Translations under genes and position numbers: made by a program
In this document: one piece after another, positions 7,672 through 15,195 of the stretch
Position numbering within the stretch: position 1 is the stretch's first letter
How the letters are laid out: the number at the start of each line of letters is the position of its first letter
The notes under the pieces: model-generated
What the model was told of the DNA's origin: nothing
What the model saw: only the letters and a program-made list of their open reading frames with translations
Databases searched by the model: none
NCBI RefSeq assembly: GCF_003574035.1
Contig: NZ_QWKY01000037.1
Location: 1-33,636, forward strand
Length of the DNA: 33,636 bases
Direction of reading: 5' to 3'
Origin: Meiothermus hypogaeus
Lineage (GTDB): Bacteria; Deinococcota; Deinococci; Deinococcales; Thermaceae

Positions 7672-8931
7672 TCAGCCATTGGCTCCCGGCAACCAAACCC
7701 CCACCCGGGCCCCACCCTCGGGGCGATTCTCGGCGCGGGCCTTGCCTCCCATCCCTAAAGCGATGGCGGCTACCATCGCTAAGCCCAGGCCCACCCCATC
7801 GCTTCGGTCGTTCTTGACAAAAGCTTCGAAAGCTCTGGGCAGAACCTCGAGCGGGAAGCCGGGGCCTCGGTCGTAGATCCAAAGCCAGATCCCTTCATGC
7901 TCGGCCTCGAGCACAATCTTCTCCAGACCACCAGCGTGCTTTTGGGCGTTCTGAACCAGGTTTTCAATCACCAGCGAAAGCAGCCTGGGGTCGGCCTCCA
8001 CCCATCCACTCCCCTCAACCTGTAGCCCGCGTTGCTCGAAAAAAGCTTTCAAGTTCAGCGGCTCTACCGGTACCCGGCCCTGGCCTTCCAGCCGGGCCAG
8101 GGTTAGCAAGCCCTGCAAAAGCGACTCCATGCGCAGCGCCTCGCGCAGGGCACCCTCGGTGGCCCTGGGTTCCCCGGGCCGGCGCTGCAACACCTCCAGG
8201 TAGCCCTTGAGGGCAGCCAGGGGATTGCGCAGTTCGTGCGAGGCCCCATAGGCAAAACGCCGCGCAGCCTGCTCCTGCACTTTGAGCCGGTGCAGAGCGG
8301 CTTTGAGCTCGTTCATCAGGGTATTCATGGCTTCCACCGCAGGACGGGCTTCGGGAAGCTGGGGAGACGGAAGCGGCTCGAGGTTTTCGGCGTTGCGCCG
8401 GGCCAGTTCCCGCGAAACCGTGTCCAGCGGACGCAGCGAGCGGGAAAGGCCAAAGGCCCCCACCGCAAACGCCAGCAGGGCCAGCACACCCCCAATCCCC
8501 AGATAAATCTGTAGCAACCGCTGCGGCAGGGCGGCTACCTCTTCCAGAGGGGTGCCCAGGCCCAATCCCCCCGCATCGCTGGGCAACGCCACCCACAGCC
8601 AGTTGTCCCGAATCTGGCGAAAGCTCTGGCCCTGGGACAGCGCCTCCTCGAGGCCCTCGGGGAGTTGATAATCGCCCAGGTCAGTGTAGGCAATGCGGCC
8701 TTCGGGGCTCAGGATAAACCCAACCCCACCGAACTCCTGCACTATTTGCGCCAAATCCTGAATGCGCACCTGCCCCTGGCTGATCAAAAAACCCAGCCTG
8801 AAGAGGGCGGCCCGCTCGAGGGTGTCCTGCACGGTGCGCTGGGCCTGCCGAACCGTTAAGACACCCAGCGGAACCCAGAGCAGGGCCAGGGCCAGCAGCA
8901 GCCACAGGAGTAGTCGCAGGCGAAGGGTCAT
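7672..8931 (-). CDS. Two-component sensor histidine kinase
   Basis: A 419-residue membrane sensor kinase. The first transmembrane helix is at about 7-27, followed by an extracytoplasmic sensor region of roughly 110 residues (30-138) and a second helix at about 141-163. A HAMP-like linker follows (ASRSLRPL-type, 164-215). The dimerisation/phosphoacceptor box has H232 in GASHELRNPLAALKGY. The ATPase domain shows N324/N328 in VIENLVQNAQKHA, DRGPGF (354-359) and GVGLGLAM (379-386). It lies 74 nt downstream of an OmpR-type regulator gene and is its obvious partner. No Shine-Dalgarno is seen before the ATG. The signal is unknown. Confidence 0.94.
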   Translation of the reverse strand: MTLRLRLLLWLLLALALLWVPLGVLTVRQAQRTVQDTLERAALFRLGFLISQGQVRIQDLAQIVQEFGGVGFILSPEGRIAYTDLGDYQLPEGLEEALSQGQSFRQIRDNWLWVALPSDAGGLGLGTPLEEVAALPQRLLQIYLGIGGVLALLAFAVGAFGLSRSLRPLDTVSRELARRNAENLEPLPSPQLPEARPAVEAMNTLMNELKAALHRLKVQEQAARRFAYGASHELRNPLAALKGYLEVLQRRPGEPRATEGALREALRMESLLQGLLTLARLEGQGRVPVEPLNLKAFFEQRGLQVEGSGWVEADPRLLSLVIENLVQNAQKHAGGLEKIVLEAEHEGIWLWIYDRGPGFPLEVLPRAFEAFVKNDRSDGVGLGLAMVAAIALGMGGKARAENRPEGGARVGVWLPGANG

Positions 8932-8936
8932 GAGTA

Positions 8937-8967
8937 GGGTCGGGGAACCGGGAACAGGGGTCGGGGG
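8937..8967 (+). other. G-rich tract between response regulator and kinase genes
   Basis: Five G-runs (GGG, GGGG, GGG, GGGG, GGGGG) with 2-4-nt loops fill the gap between the two genes. The core GGGAACAGGGG is identical to that of the tract at 253-284 read on its minus strand. On the operon transcript it is C-rich, so any quadruplex would form in the DNA template partner. Confidence 0.5.
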
Positions 8968-9005
8968 TCAGAGCAAAGCGGTGCGTTGGGTGCTGTGGGC
9001 CTCGA

Positions 9006-9653
9006 TCACTTCCTCAAGATATAGCCATGCCCTCGCAGGGTGTGGAGCAGCATGGGTTCACCCAAGGCCCGGCGCAACGCAGAAAGGTGCACCTCGAGGG
9101 TGTTGGGCTCGACCTCCTCACCCCAGACCCGCTGCATCAGGGTTTCCTTGGGCAAGAGGCGCTCGGGGTGCTCCAAAAAACACTGCAATATCTGCAAGGC
9201 TTTGGGCGAAAGCTCCAGTAGCCGCTCCCCCCGGCGGGCCTCCATTTTGCGTGGGTACAGCAGTACATCGGCATAGGAGAGCACCTCCTCGTCGCGCTTA
9301 CTGCGGCGCAACAGGGCCTCGAGGCGGGCCACGAGCTCCGAGAGGGCGTAGGGTTTGACCAGATAATCGTCGGCCCCTTCGCGCAGGCCTTTGACCCGCC
9401 ATTCCACCTCGTCCAGTGCGGTCAGCATCAGCACCGGCACCGCACTCACCCTGCGGATCTCGCGCAAAACCCCAAACCCATCGCCCCCCGGCAACAGCAC
9501 ATCCAGCACCACCACATCCGGGCCCTCGGCCAGCTTGCGCAAACCCTCGGCGCCACTGGCCGCTTCCAGTACCTGGTAGCCCTCGAGCTCCAAACCCAAG
9601 CGCAACGCTTCGCGTACCCCCAGATCGTCTTCGATCAGCAGCACCAAGGCCAT
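9006..9653 (-). CDS. OmpR/PhoB-family response regulator
   Basis: A 215-residue transcriptional regulator. The receiver domain has the acidic pair D9/D10, phosphoacceptor D51 (VVVLDVLLPGGDG), T78 and K100 (YLVKPY). The C-terminal winged helix (about 125-215) contains LSPKALQILQCFLEHPERLLPKE and ends ALRRALGEPMLLHTLRGHGYIL. The ATG at 9653 begins exactly at the receiver fold (MALVLLIEDD); a longer in-frame upstream reading is not supported. It is followed by the sensor kinase. It belongs to the family whose sites are 11-bp tandem repeats, such as the candidate box upstream of htrA. Confidence 0.95.
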   Translation of the reverse strand: MALVLLIEDDLGVREALRLGLELEGYQVLEAASGAEGLRKLAEGPDVVVLDVLLPGGDGFGVLREIRRVSAVPVLMLTALDEVEWRVKGLREGADDYLVKPYALSELVARLEALLRRSKRDEEVLSYADVLLYPRKMEARRGERLLELSPKALQILQCFLEHPERLLPKETLMQRVWGEEVEPNTLEVHLSALRRALGEPMLLHTLRGHGYILRK

Positions 9654-9670
9654 AAAGCTATTGTGGCAGA

Positions 9671-9703
9671 CCCAGGCTGAACCTGGGCTTATGCAGGCAT
9701 AAG
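9671..9703. promoter_or_regulatory. Two adjacent perfect dyads upstream of response regulator
   Basis: CCCAGG-CTGAA-CCTGGG (9671-9687) is followed directly by CTTATG-CAGG-CATAAG (9688-9703). They lie 18-50 bp upstream of the response regulator ATG. They could be operators or leader hairpins; no T-run follows either. The remainder up to the tetR stop is low-complexity AAGGCTGAAGGTTCAAAG-like sequence. Confidence 0.4.
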
Positions 9704-9765
9704 TCGAAGGCTGAAGGTTCAAAGCTCAAGTTAGACAACTGGCTCATGGCAAATAATCCAGAGCG

Positions 9766-10308
9766 CTAAGTGTTGCTCTGTTCGGGCAGGCCCCGCACAA
9801 AGAGATCTACCCCTTCTTGTAAGAGCATTTCAGCCGAAAAACCGGGTATGTGCTGGGCGGTCATGTACGCCCCGTGCACAATCGAAGCGAAAACCACCGC
9901 GAGCGCTCTGCCGTGTCCAGGTGACACTTTCTCCAATATATTTGCGAGTTGCTCCACACCCCGGCTCAAAGCTTTTTGGGCCAGCAACACCGCTTCCTGA
10001 TCGCCCCCCCGACGGCCCGAGTGGGCGGTCATGAGGGCGGTTAGCGGTTCTACCTGTCCACGGTAGGCCAGGGCCATGGCCATCAGGCGCTCGTGCAGGG
10101 TGCCGGGGCGCGAAAGCGCCCGCTGGGTCTCCTGAAAGCCCTCCTCGAGCAAAGCTTCCAGCAGAGCCCGCTTGGAAGCAAAGTGGTGATAGACTGCCGC
10201 TTTGGTCAGACCCAGGGTTCGCGCCAGGTCTTCCATGCTGGTCGCCGCATACCCGCGCTCTGCAAACGCTTTACGGGCCTTTTGCAGGAGAGCCTGACGG
10301 GTGTCCAT
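9766..10308 (-). CDS. TetR/AcrR-family transcriptional regulator
   Basis: A 180-residue regulator. The N-terminal helix-turn-helix is clear: TRQALLQKARKAFAERGYAA, then TSMEDLARTLGLTKAAVYHHF and SKRALLEALLEEGF. The C-terminal ligand-binding domain is not specific enough to name an inducer. A TACGCT box 8 nt before the ATG suggests a leaderless transcript, and a 10-bp palindrome CGCTATAGCG (10311-10320) overlaps it, which may be an autorepressor site. The gene sits between the outer-membrane protein gene (95 bp upstream) and the two-component pair, all on the same strand. Its target is unknown; the adjacent outer-membrane gene is a candidate. Confidence 0.92.
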   Translation of the reverse strand: MDTRQALLQKARKAFAERGYAATSMEDLARTLGLTKAAVYHHFASKRALLEALLEEGFQETQRALSRPGTLHERLMAMALAYRGQVEPLTALMTAHSGRRGGDQEAVLLAQKALSRGVEQLANILEKVSPGHGRALAVVFASIVHGAYMTAQHIPGFSAEMLLQEGVDLFVRGLPEQSNT

Positions 10309-10403
10309 GCCGCTATAGCGTACGCCCCTTTTTTTCTATCCTGGTGTAGTTCCAGCAACAGAAATATAGAGCAACAGACAGGGCAAACCCTGGTGAGGGT
10401 ATC

Positions 10404-10877
10404 TCAAAAAAGGTAGTTGACCCCAAAACGAATCTGGATTCCGAAAGCCGTTCCGTAAATCCCGGTGGCATCGCTGGCCAGGTAAAGGGTCGGGACGGCC
10501 TCGGCAAACAAGCTAGCATCGCTGGCGGTGCTGTAATTCACTCCAGCCAGACCCCGAATCCCAAAAAAGTTCAGCGCACCCAAACCCACCCAGTTGGCGC
10601 CAATCCCCCCATAAGGCAGCAGCCGACCGGCGCCAAACGGGAACAGCAGGTCGGCCCCCAGCTCCAAAAAGTTGGGGTTTAACCCAATCCCCACATTGGC
10701 CCTGGCCCCAAAGCCACCCCCGAGATTGTAGCTCCCCGCCTGCAACATCAAGCTGGTAAGGGGGGTGCCCTCCACCCACTGAAACACCAGGCTGGCCCCT
10801 GCGAAGGGTCGGTTGCTCTGTGCGAAAGCAGCCAATCCCCAAACGAGCAACACAAGAACGGCCAAACGTTTGCCCAT
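10404..10877 (-). CDS. Small outer-membrane beta-barrel-like protein
   Basis: A 157-residue exported protein. MGKRLAVLVLLVWGLAAFAQ is a signal peptide with a likely AFA-Q cleavage. The mature part alternates short hydrophobic/glycine stretches typical of beta strands (GGGFGARANVGIGL, LLPYGGIGANWVGLG, GIRGLAGVNY) and ends FGVNYLF with a terminal phenylalanine, the usual recognition mark for outer-membrane barrel assembly. Length suggests about eight strands. The start at 10877 is chosen because it begins the signal peptide and TAAAAT lies 8 nt upstream, a leaderless-type promoter (10886-10891). The cargo or role is unknown. Confidence 0.7.
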   Translation of the reverse strand: MGKRLAVLVLLVWGLAAFAQSNRPFAGASLVFQWVEGTPLTSLMLQAGSYNLGGGFGARANVGIGLNPNFLELGADLLFPFGAGRLLPYGGIGANWVGLGALNFFGIRGLAGVNYSTASDASLFAEAVPTLYLASDATGIYGTAFGIQIRFGVNYLF

Positions 10878-10978
10878 ACGGGTACATTTTAGGGGGCCTA
10901 TCGGGGTAATAGGACCCAAAGTTTGTTACATAAAGATTTCATTAGCAAGCCCTAAGACTTCCCCCGCGGCCATCTCTC

Positions 10979-10984
10979 TACACT
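10979..10984 (+). promoter_or_regulatory. -10 element of lipoprotein gene
   Basis: TACACT lies 7 nt before the ATG at 10992, predicting an essentially leaderless mRNA. No Shine-Dalgarno is present. Confidence 0.45.
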
Positions 10985-10991
10985 GCAAACT

Positions 10992-11432
10992 ATGCGCGCA
11001 GCCTATCTAGCGGTATTGCTCCTGGCTCCACTTGCAGCCTGTGGGGGTCAAAGCGTTTTCAAGCCTCCCAGCAACCCAGGCTCGCCCCCGCCAGCGTCTG
11101 GAGAAAGTTTTAGCATGGCCGCAGAGCCCTTTACCCTGGCCCGGGGCGGCACCGCCACCCTTACGGTACGGGTTACGTTTAACGCCAGCAACCTGACCCG
11201 CGTCTTTTTGAGTTACCAGGGCAATACCCTGGGCCCCGAGGTCACACCCAGGGAGCAAAACGCCCTGCGGGGAAGCTCCAACACCCAGACCGCTACCTTT
11301 ACGGTGCGCGATGGCGGCATAGACCCCATGGAAAAGAAGCCATTTTTCTATATATACGGCATTGCTTGCACCAGCAACGGTTGTAGCAACCAGTCCCAGC
11401 GGAGCATTACCGTGCAGTGGAACATGCCCTAG
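10992..11432 (+). CDS. Small lipoprotein of unknown function
   Basis: A 146-residue protein with a lipoprotein signal (MRAAYLAVLLLAPLAAC, lipobox LAAC, C17). A Pro/Ser/Gly linker (PPSNPGSPPPASGES) follows, then a beta-rich domain (GGTATLTVRVTFNASNLTRVFLSY) that looks like an immunoglobulin-type fold. Two cysteines close together (IACTSNGCSN) may form a disulphide. It is convergent with the next lipoprotein gene, with 13 nt between the stops. No function can be named. Confidence 0.75.
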   Translation: MRAAYLAVLLLAPLAACGGQSVFKPPSNPGSPPPASGESFSMAAEPFTLARGGTATLTVRVTFNASNLTRVFLSYQGNTLGPEVTPREQNALRGSSNTQTATFTVRDGGIDPMEKKPFFYIYGIACTSNGCSNQSQRSITVQWNMP

Positions 11433-11445
11433 GTGGCATCATTGC

Positions 11446-13026
11446 TCAGTTAACTGTGCCCAGTGCGCCTTCAAGCTCCACGTCCTGGGTGCTACCCCCA
11501 CGCACGTACAGCCCCCGCCAGGCATCCTCGGTGGTGAAGAAGCCGTCCAGACGCAGGTCGGTTCCGGGCTTGATGTACTGCTTGAGCGGACCGACGCCGG
11601 AGTTGCGGTCGCCTGCGCTGTAGGGGCCATCGCCATAGAGGTTGGTCTCGAAGTAGCCGTCGCCGTCGGGGTCGAGTTCGGGCTTGTAGCGCAGGCGCAG
11701 GTTCATGATTTGTAAGGTGCGGCGGGTGCTGGAGGAACTGTTGGTAATCAGATCGGTGCAGTTGAGACTGTTGCAGGCCGTCGCGGGGTTCTGGATGTCA
11801 ATGCCCATACCGGGGCCGCTGAACTCCATACCCAGCGCCCTGACCAGCCCACCGTCCCACTGTTCGTAGCCCGAGTTGTTCGCTGCGATGCGGATGCGCT
11901 TGGAGGCACGCGTGTTTTGCACTTGCTGGCCGATTTGCTCTTGATTCACCTGCTGGCCCGTGCGGGGGTCGGTGCAGGTGTTGACAAAGAAGGGGTTATC
12001 GCCCTGGTTTTGCCTCGAGGCCCCAAAGTCGCCCTTGTAGTTGAGCTCAGCCAGCTTCTCACCGGTGCGCCAGCGGGTAGCCACCACCACCACGGTGTGG
12101 AAGCGAGCACAAACCCGCTGGTCGGTGCTGGTCTCGGAGTGAATATTGATGTACCAACCAATATCACCGTCTCGAATGGCAAAACCCTTGAAGCCCTCGG
12201 CCCGCTCGGGCTGGTTGTTGGTGTACTGCGCGGTATACAGGAAGGGTGCCCGGTATCCAACCAGGCCAGGGTCGGAGTTATGGTCGTGGCGGTAGTAGCA
12301 CCAGTACACCGGGTCGATCTGGGGATGCCAGCTAGGGTAGTTGCGGTTATCGGGGCCCTTGGCTACCCAGAGGTTATCGAGCCAGGAGGGGCAGGTGGTG
12401 TTGGGCAGGGGCCGTTCGGTAATGCCGCTCGGTAGGGCTGGCTCTGCCGAAGGCTGTCCGTTGCCCTCGGCCAGCAGCACCCAGTACTCTCCTTTACCTT
12501 CCGGGGAACCCAGGGTCACCTCACCAGCCCGGAAAGTGCGGGTGTAGGTGTTAAACTTCTTGCCATCGGCAGCGGTGGTCTCCCCCCGGCGCCAGCCCGA
12601 AAGCCACAGCGCGGAGTTCTCCCAGGCCACCACCAGCGTGGCCTCGCGGGTCAGGTTCAGGCGCAGCCAGTCCGCACGGGTCGAACTGGAGCCGGGTGCA
12701 TCCAGAAGATCCCAGCCGGCATACTCGGTGAAGCGCGGCCCGGAAGCCTGGTTTGGGTTATTGGGGTTGCGGTTTTTGTCGGCCTGACGGGGCCAGTAGC
12801 GCAATCCGCCGTAGTTGGCTCGCAGTCGGCCATTTTCCTCACTCACCACCACATAGCGCGAGAGCAACGTAAGGGGCTGGTTGGTGGGGTGCTGGGTGAG
12901 CGGCTCGGCCAGAAAAGGGCCATTGGAACTATCGGGGGTAGGGTTATCGGTGTACTCTCCCCCGCCACAGGCCCCCAAACAAAGCCCCAGCCCCCCCAGC
13001 AGCGAAAGCATCTTCATTCGTTGCAT
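11446..13026 (-). CDS. Large lipoprotein of unknown function
   Basis: A 526-residue surface or periplasmic lipoprotein. The start at 13026 is supported by GGAGG 5 nt upstream and by the lipobox it exposes: MQRMKMLSLLGGLGLCLGAC, C20. The mature protein is rich in Asn, Ser, Thr and Trp. It has a histidine/aspartate-rich stretch (YWCYYRHDHNSDPG) and an acidic loop DPDGDGYFE that could bind calcium. Several cysteines (CPSW, YWCYY, VCARF, NTCTD, NSLNCTD) suggest disulphides. I recognise no family. It has very few CTCGAG sites compared with the rest of the window, which may mean a different origin. Confidence 0.75.
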   Translation of the reverse strand: MQRMKMLSLLGGLGLCLGACGGGEYTDNPTPDSSNGPFLAEPLTQHPTNQPLTLLSRYVVVSEENGRLRANYGGLRYWPRQADKNRNPNNPNQASGPRFTEYAGWDLLDAPGSSSTRADWLRLNLTREATLVVAWENSALWLSGWRRGETTAADGKKFNTYTRTFRAGEVTLGSPEGKGEYWVLLAEGNGQPSAEPALPSGITERPLPNTTCPSWLDNLWVAKGPDNRNYPSWHPQIDPVYWCYYRHDHNSDPGLVGYRAPFLYTAQYTNNQPERAEGFKGFAIRDGDIGWYINIHSETSTDQRVCARFHTVVVVATRWRTGEKLAELNYKGDFGASRQNQGDNPFFVNTCTDPRTGQQVNQEQIGQQVQNTRASKRIRIAANNSGYEQWDGGLVRALGMEFSGPGMGIDIQNPATACNSLNCTDLITNSSSSTRRTLQIMNLRLRYKPELDPDGDGYFETNLYGDGPYSAGDRNSGVGPLKQYIKPGTDLRLDGFFTTEDAWRGLYVRGGSTQDVELEGALGTVN

Positions 13027-13232
13027 GTAATCCTCCCCGGAACCCTGCTCATCTAGCGAGCAACTCTTAGCCCTAAAGTACAAGGACTCTTGCGCGTTGC
13101 TTTTCTGGATTAACCAGAGCTTAAGAAAAGCAAACGCGTCGGCTCAGAAAGCCCTAACCGACCTCACAAAAAGCCCGCTGGAGCGTTACATTCTTAAGAG
13201 CAAAACGTGGGCCTGGCTGCACAACCCGCTTT

Positions 13233-13263
13233 GTGCGAAACGCACCCAAGGATTACGTAGAAT
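13233..13263 (+). promoter_or_regulatory. Amylosucrase operon promoter and candidate operator
   Basis: TAGAAT (13258-13263) lies 10 nt before the proposed ATG at 13274. Just upstream is a perfect dyad GTGCG-AAA-CGCAC (13233-13245), placed where a sugar-responsive repressor could block the polymerase. The rest of 13027-13232 is the divergent leader of the lipoprotein gene, with nothing else recognisable. Confidence 0.45.
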
Positions 13264-13273
13264 ACATGAGCGC

Positions 13274-15184
13274 ATGGACGACCCACTTTTCTTTGAGGGT
13301 ATCTCTGGTCAAATCAAAACATTAGAGGCCCACCGCAGCGCCGACCTGCGGGCTCGAGTTCACCGCTACCTGCCCGACCTGCTCGTGGGCTTGCAAGCGG
13401 TCTATCCAGAGGCCCCCCAGGTGGCCCAACGAGTTGCCGGCGTAATCGGGCGCAACCTGGCCGAGCGCCCCCAGGATTTGCAGGCTTTGGATCTGGAGCG
13501 TATCCACACCCCGGACTGGTTTCAAAAGCCCCACATGCACGGCTACATCGCCTACGCCGACCGCTTCGCAGGGAACCTCCGGGGCGTGGCCGAGCGCGTT
13601 CCCTACCTGAAGGAGCTGGGCATCCGCTACCTGCACCTGATGCCGCTGCTGCTACCCCGCGAGGGCGAGAACGACGGGGGTTACGCCGTGGCCGACTACC
13701 GGCGGGTGCGCCCCGACCTAGGAACCATGGACGACCTGCAAGCCCTCTGCACAAAGCTCCGCCAGGAGGGGATAAGTCTTTGCCTGGATCTGGTACTAAA
13801 TCATGTGGCCCGTGAACACCCCTGGGCCCAGGCCGCCCGCCAGGGCGACCCCAGGTACCGCGACTACTTCTATATCTATCCCGACCGCACCATGCCCGAC
13901 GCCTTCGAGCGCACCCTGCCCGAGGTTTTTCCCGACTTCGCCCCCGGCAACTTCACCTGGGACGACGAACTGGGGGGCTGGGTCTGGACGACCTTCAATA
14001 GCTGGCAGTGGGATGTGAACTGGAGCAACCCCGAGGTGTTCCTGGAGTACCTCGACCTGATTTTGTGGCTGGCCAACCGGGGGGTGGAGGTCTTCCGGCT
14101 GGATGCCATCGCCTTCACCTGGAAGCGCCTGGGTACGAACTGCCAGAACCAGCCCGAAGTGCACGCCCTTACGCAGGCCCTGCGGGCGGCGGTGCGGATC
14201 GGCGCCCCCGCCGTGGCCTTCAAGGCCGAGGCCATCGTGGCCCCCGAAGACCTGATTGCCTACCTGGGCACCGGAGCGCACTACGGCAGGGTCTCGGAGC
14301 TGGCCTACCACAACACCCTGATGGTGCAGATCTGGAGCAGCCTGGCCAGCCGCGATACCCGCCTTTTCACCCAGGCCCTGAAGCGCTTTCCCCAAAAACC
14401 CCCTAACGCCGCCTGGGCTACCTACCTGCGCTGCCACGACGACATCGGCTGGGCCATCTCCGACACCGACGCCGCCGCCGTGGGACTCGATGGGGCCGCC
14501 CACCGCCGCTTTTTGTCCGAGTTCTACAAGGGCGACTTTCCGGGGTCGTTTGCCCGGGGGATGCATTTTCAGGAAAACCCCGCCACCGGCGACCGGCGCA
14601 CCTCGGGCAGTGCGGCCAGCCTGGCCGGGCTCGAGACCGCCCTGGAATCGGGCCACCCGCGCCTGGTGAACCTGGCCATAGAGCGCCTCCTGCTGGCCCA
14701 TGCGGTCTTTGTCGGCTACGGTGAGGGCATCCCGCTCATCTACATGGGCGACGAGCTGGGGATGCTCAACGACTACGACTACGTAAAGGAACCCGCCCAC
14801 AAAGACGACAACCGCTGGCTGCACCGGCCCCGGATGGACTGGGCCAAAGCCCAGAAGCGGCATCAGGAAGGCACGGTAGAGCACCGCCTGTTCCAGGGCC
14901 TGAAAGCTTTGCTGGAGGCTCGAGCCCGCACCCCCCAGCTCCACGCGGCCTTTCCCACCCGCCCGCTCTGGCAGCCCAACCCCCATCTGCTGGTGCTGGG
15001 CAGACCCCACCCCGAGGGCACCCTGGTACAGGTGTATAACTTCAGCGAGCAAGACCAGGCCCTGCCCTGGGAAACCCTGCGGGCCGAGGGTATCGTGCAG
15101 CCCTACGACCAGCTCACCCAGGCCCCCGCCCCGGCCTACCTGATGCCCTACGCCCGGCTGTGGCTAACGCAGCACCGGCTTTGA
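13274..15184 (+). CDS. Amylosucrase (GH13 family)
   Basis: Transfers glucose from sucrose to growing alpha-1,4-glucan, releasing fructose; it also hydrolyses sucrose. The protein is 636 residues from the chosen start. It has the amylosucrase N-terminal helical region (1-85), a (beta/alpha)8 barrel beginning near [15 protein letters not shown], and a C-terminal beta domain. Catalytic residues are D277 (VFRLDAIAF), E319 (AFKAEAIV) and D389 (RCHDDIGW). [12 protein letters not shown] and [13 protein letters not shown] match the sucrose-binding family. The ATG at 13274 gives the usual family length and has a -10 box upstream; reading from a TTG at 13097 would add 59 unlikely residues. Sucrose hydrolase is the alternative name. 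Confidence 0.92.
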   Translation: MDDPLFFEGISGQIKTLEAHRSADLRARVHRYLPDLLVGLQAVYPEAPQVAQRVAGVIGRNLAERPQDLQALDLERIHTPDWFQKPHMHGYIAYADRFAGNLRGVAERVPYLKELGIRYLHLMPLLLPREGENDGGYAVADYRRVRPDLGTMDDLQALCTKLRQEGISLCLDLVLNHVAREHPWAQAARQGDPRYRDYFYIYPDRTMPDAFERTLPEVFPDFAPGNFTWDDELGGWVWTTFNSWQWDVNWSNPEVFLEYLDLILWLANRGVEVFRLDAIAFTWKRLGTNCQNQPEVHALTQALRAAVRIGAPAVAFKAEAIVAPEDLIAYLGTGAHYGRVSELAYHNTLMVQIWSSLASRDTRLFTQALKRFPQKPPNAAWATYLRCHDDIGWAISDTDAAAVGLDGAAHRRFLSEFYKGDFPGSFARGMHFQENPATGDRRTSGSAASLAGLETALESGHPRLVNLAIERLLLAHAVFVGYGEGIPLIYMGDELGMLNDYDYVKEPAHKDDNRWLHRPRMDWAKAQKRHQEGTVEHRLFQGLKALLEARARTPQLHAAFPTRPLWQPNPHLLVLGRPHPEGTLVQVYNFSEQDQALPWETLRAEGIVQPYDQLTQAPAPAYLMPYARLWLTQHRL

Positions 15185-15195
15185 AGGAGCTTTGT

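Noticed and set aside
13097-13273. 59-codon upstream extension of amylosucrase from a TTG
   Set aside because: The family length fits the ATG at 13274, which has its own -10 box; the extension shows no amylosucrase similarity.
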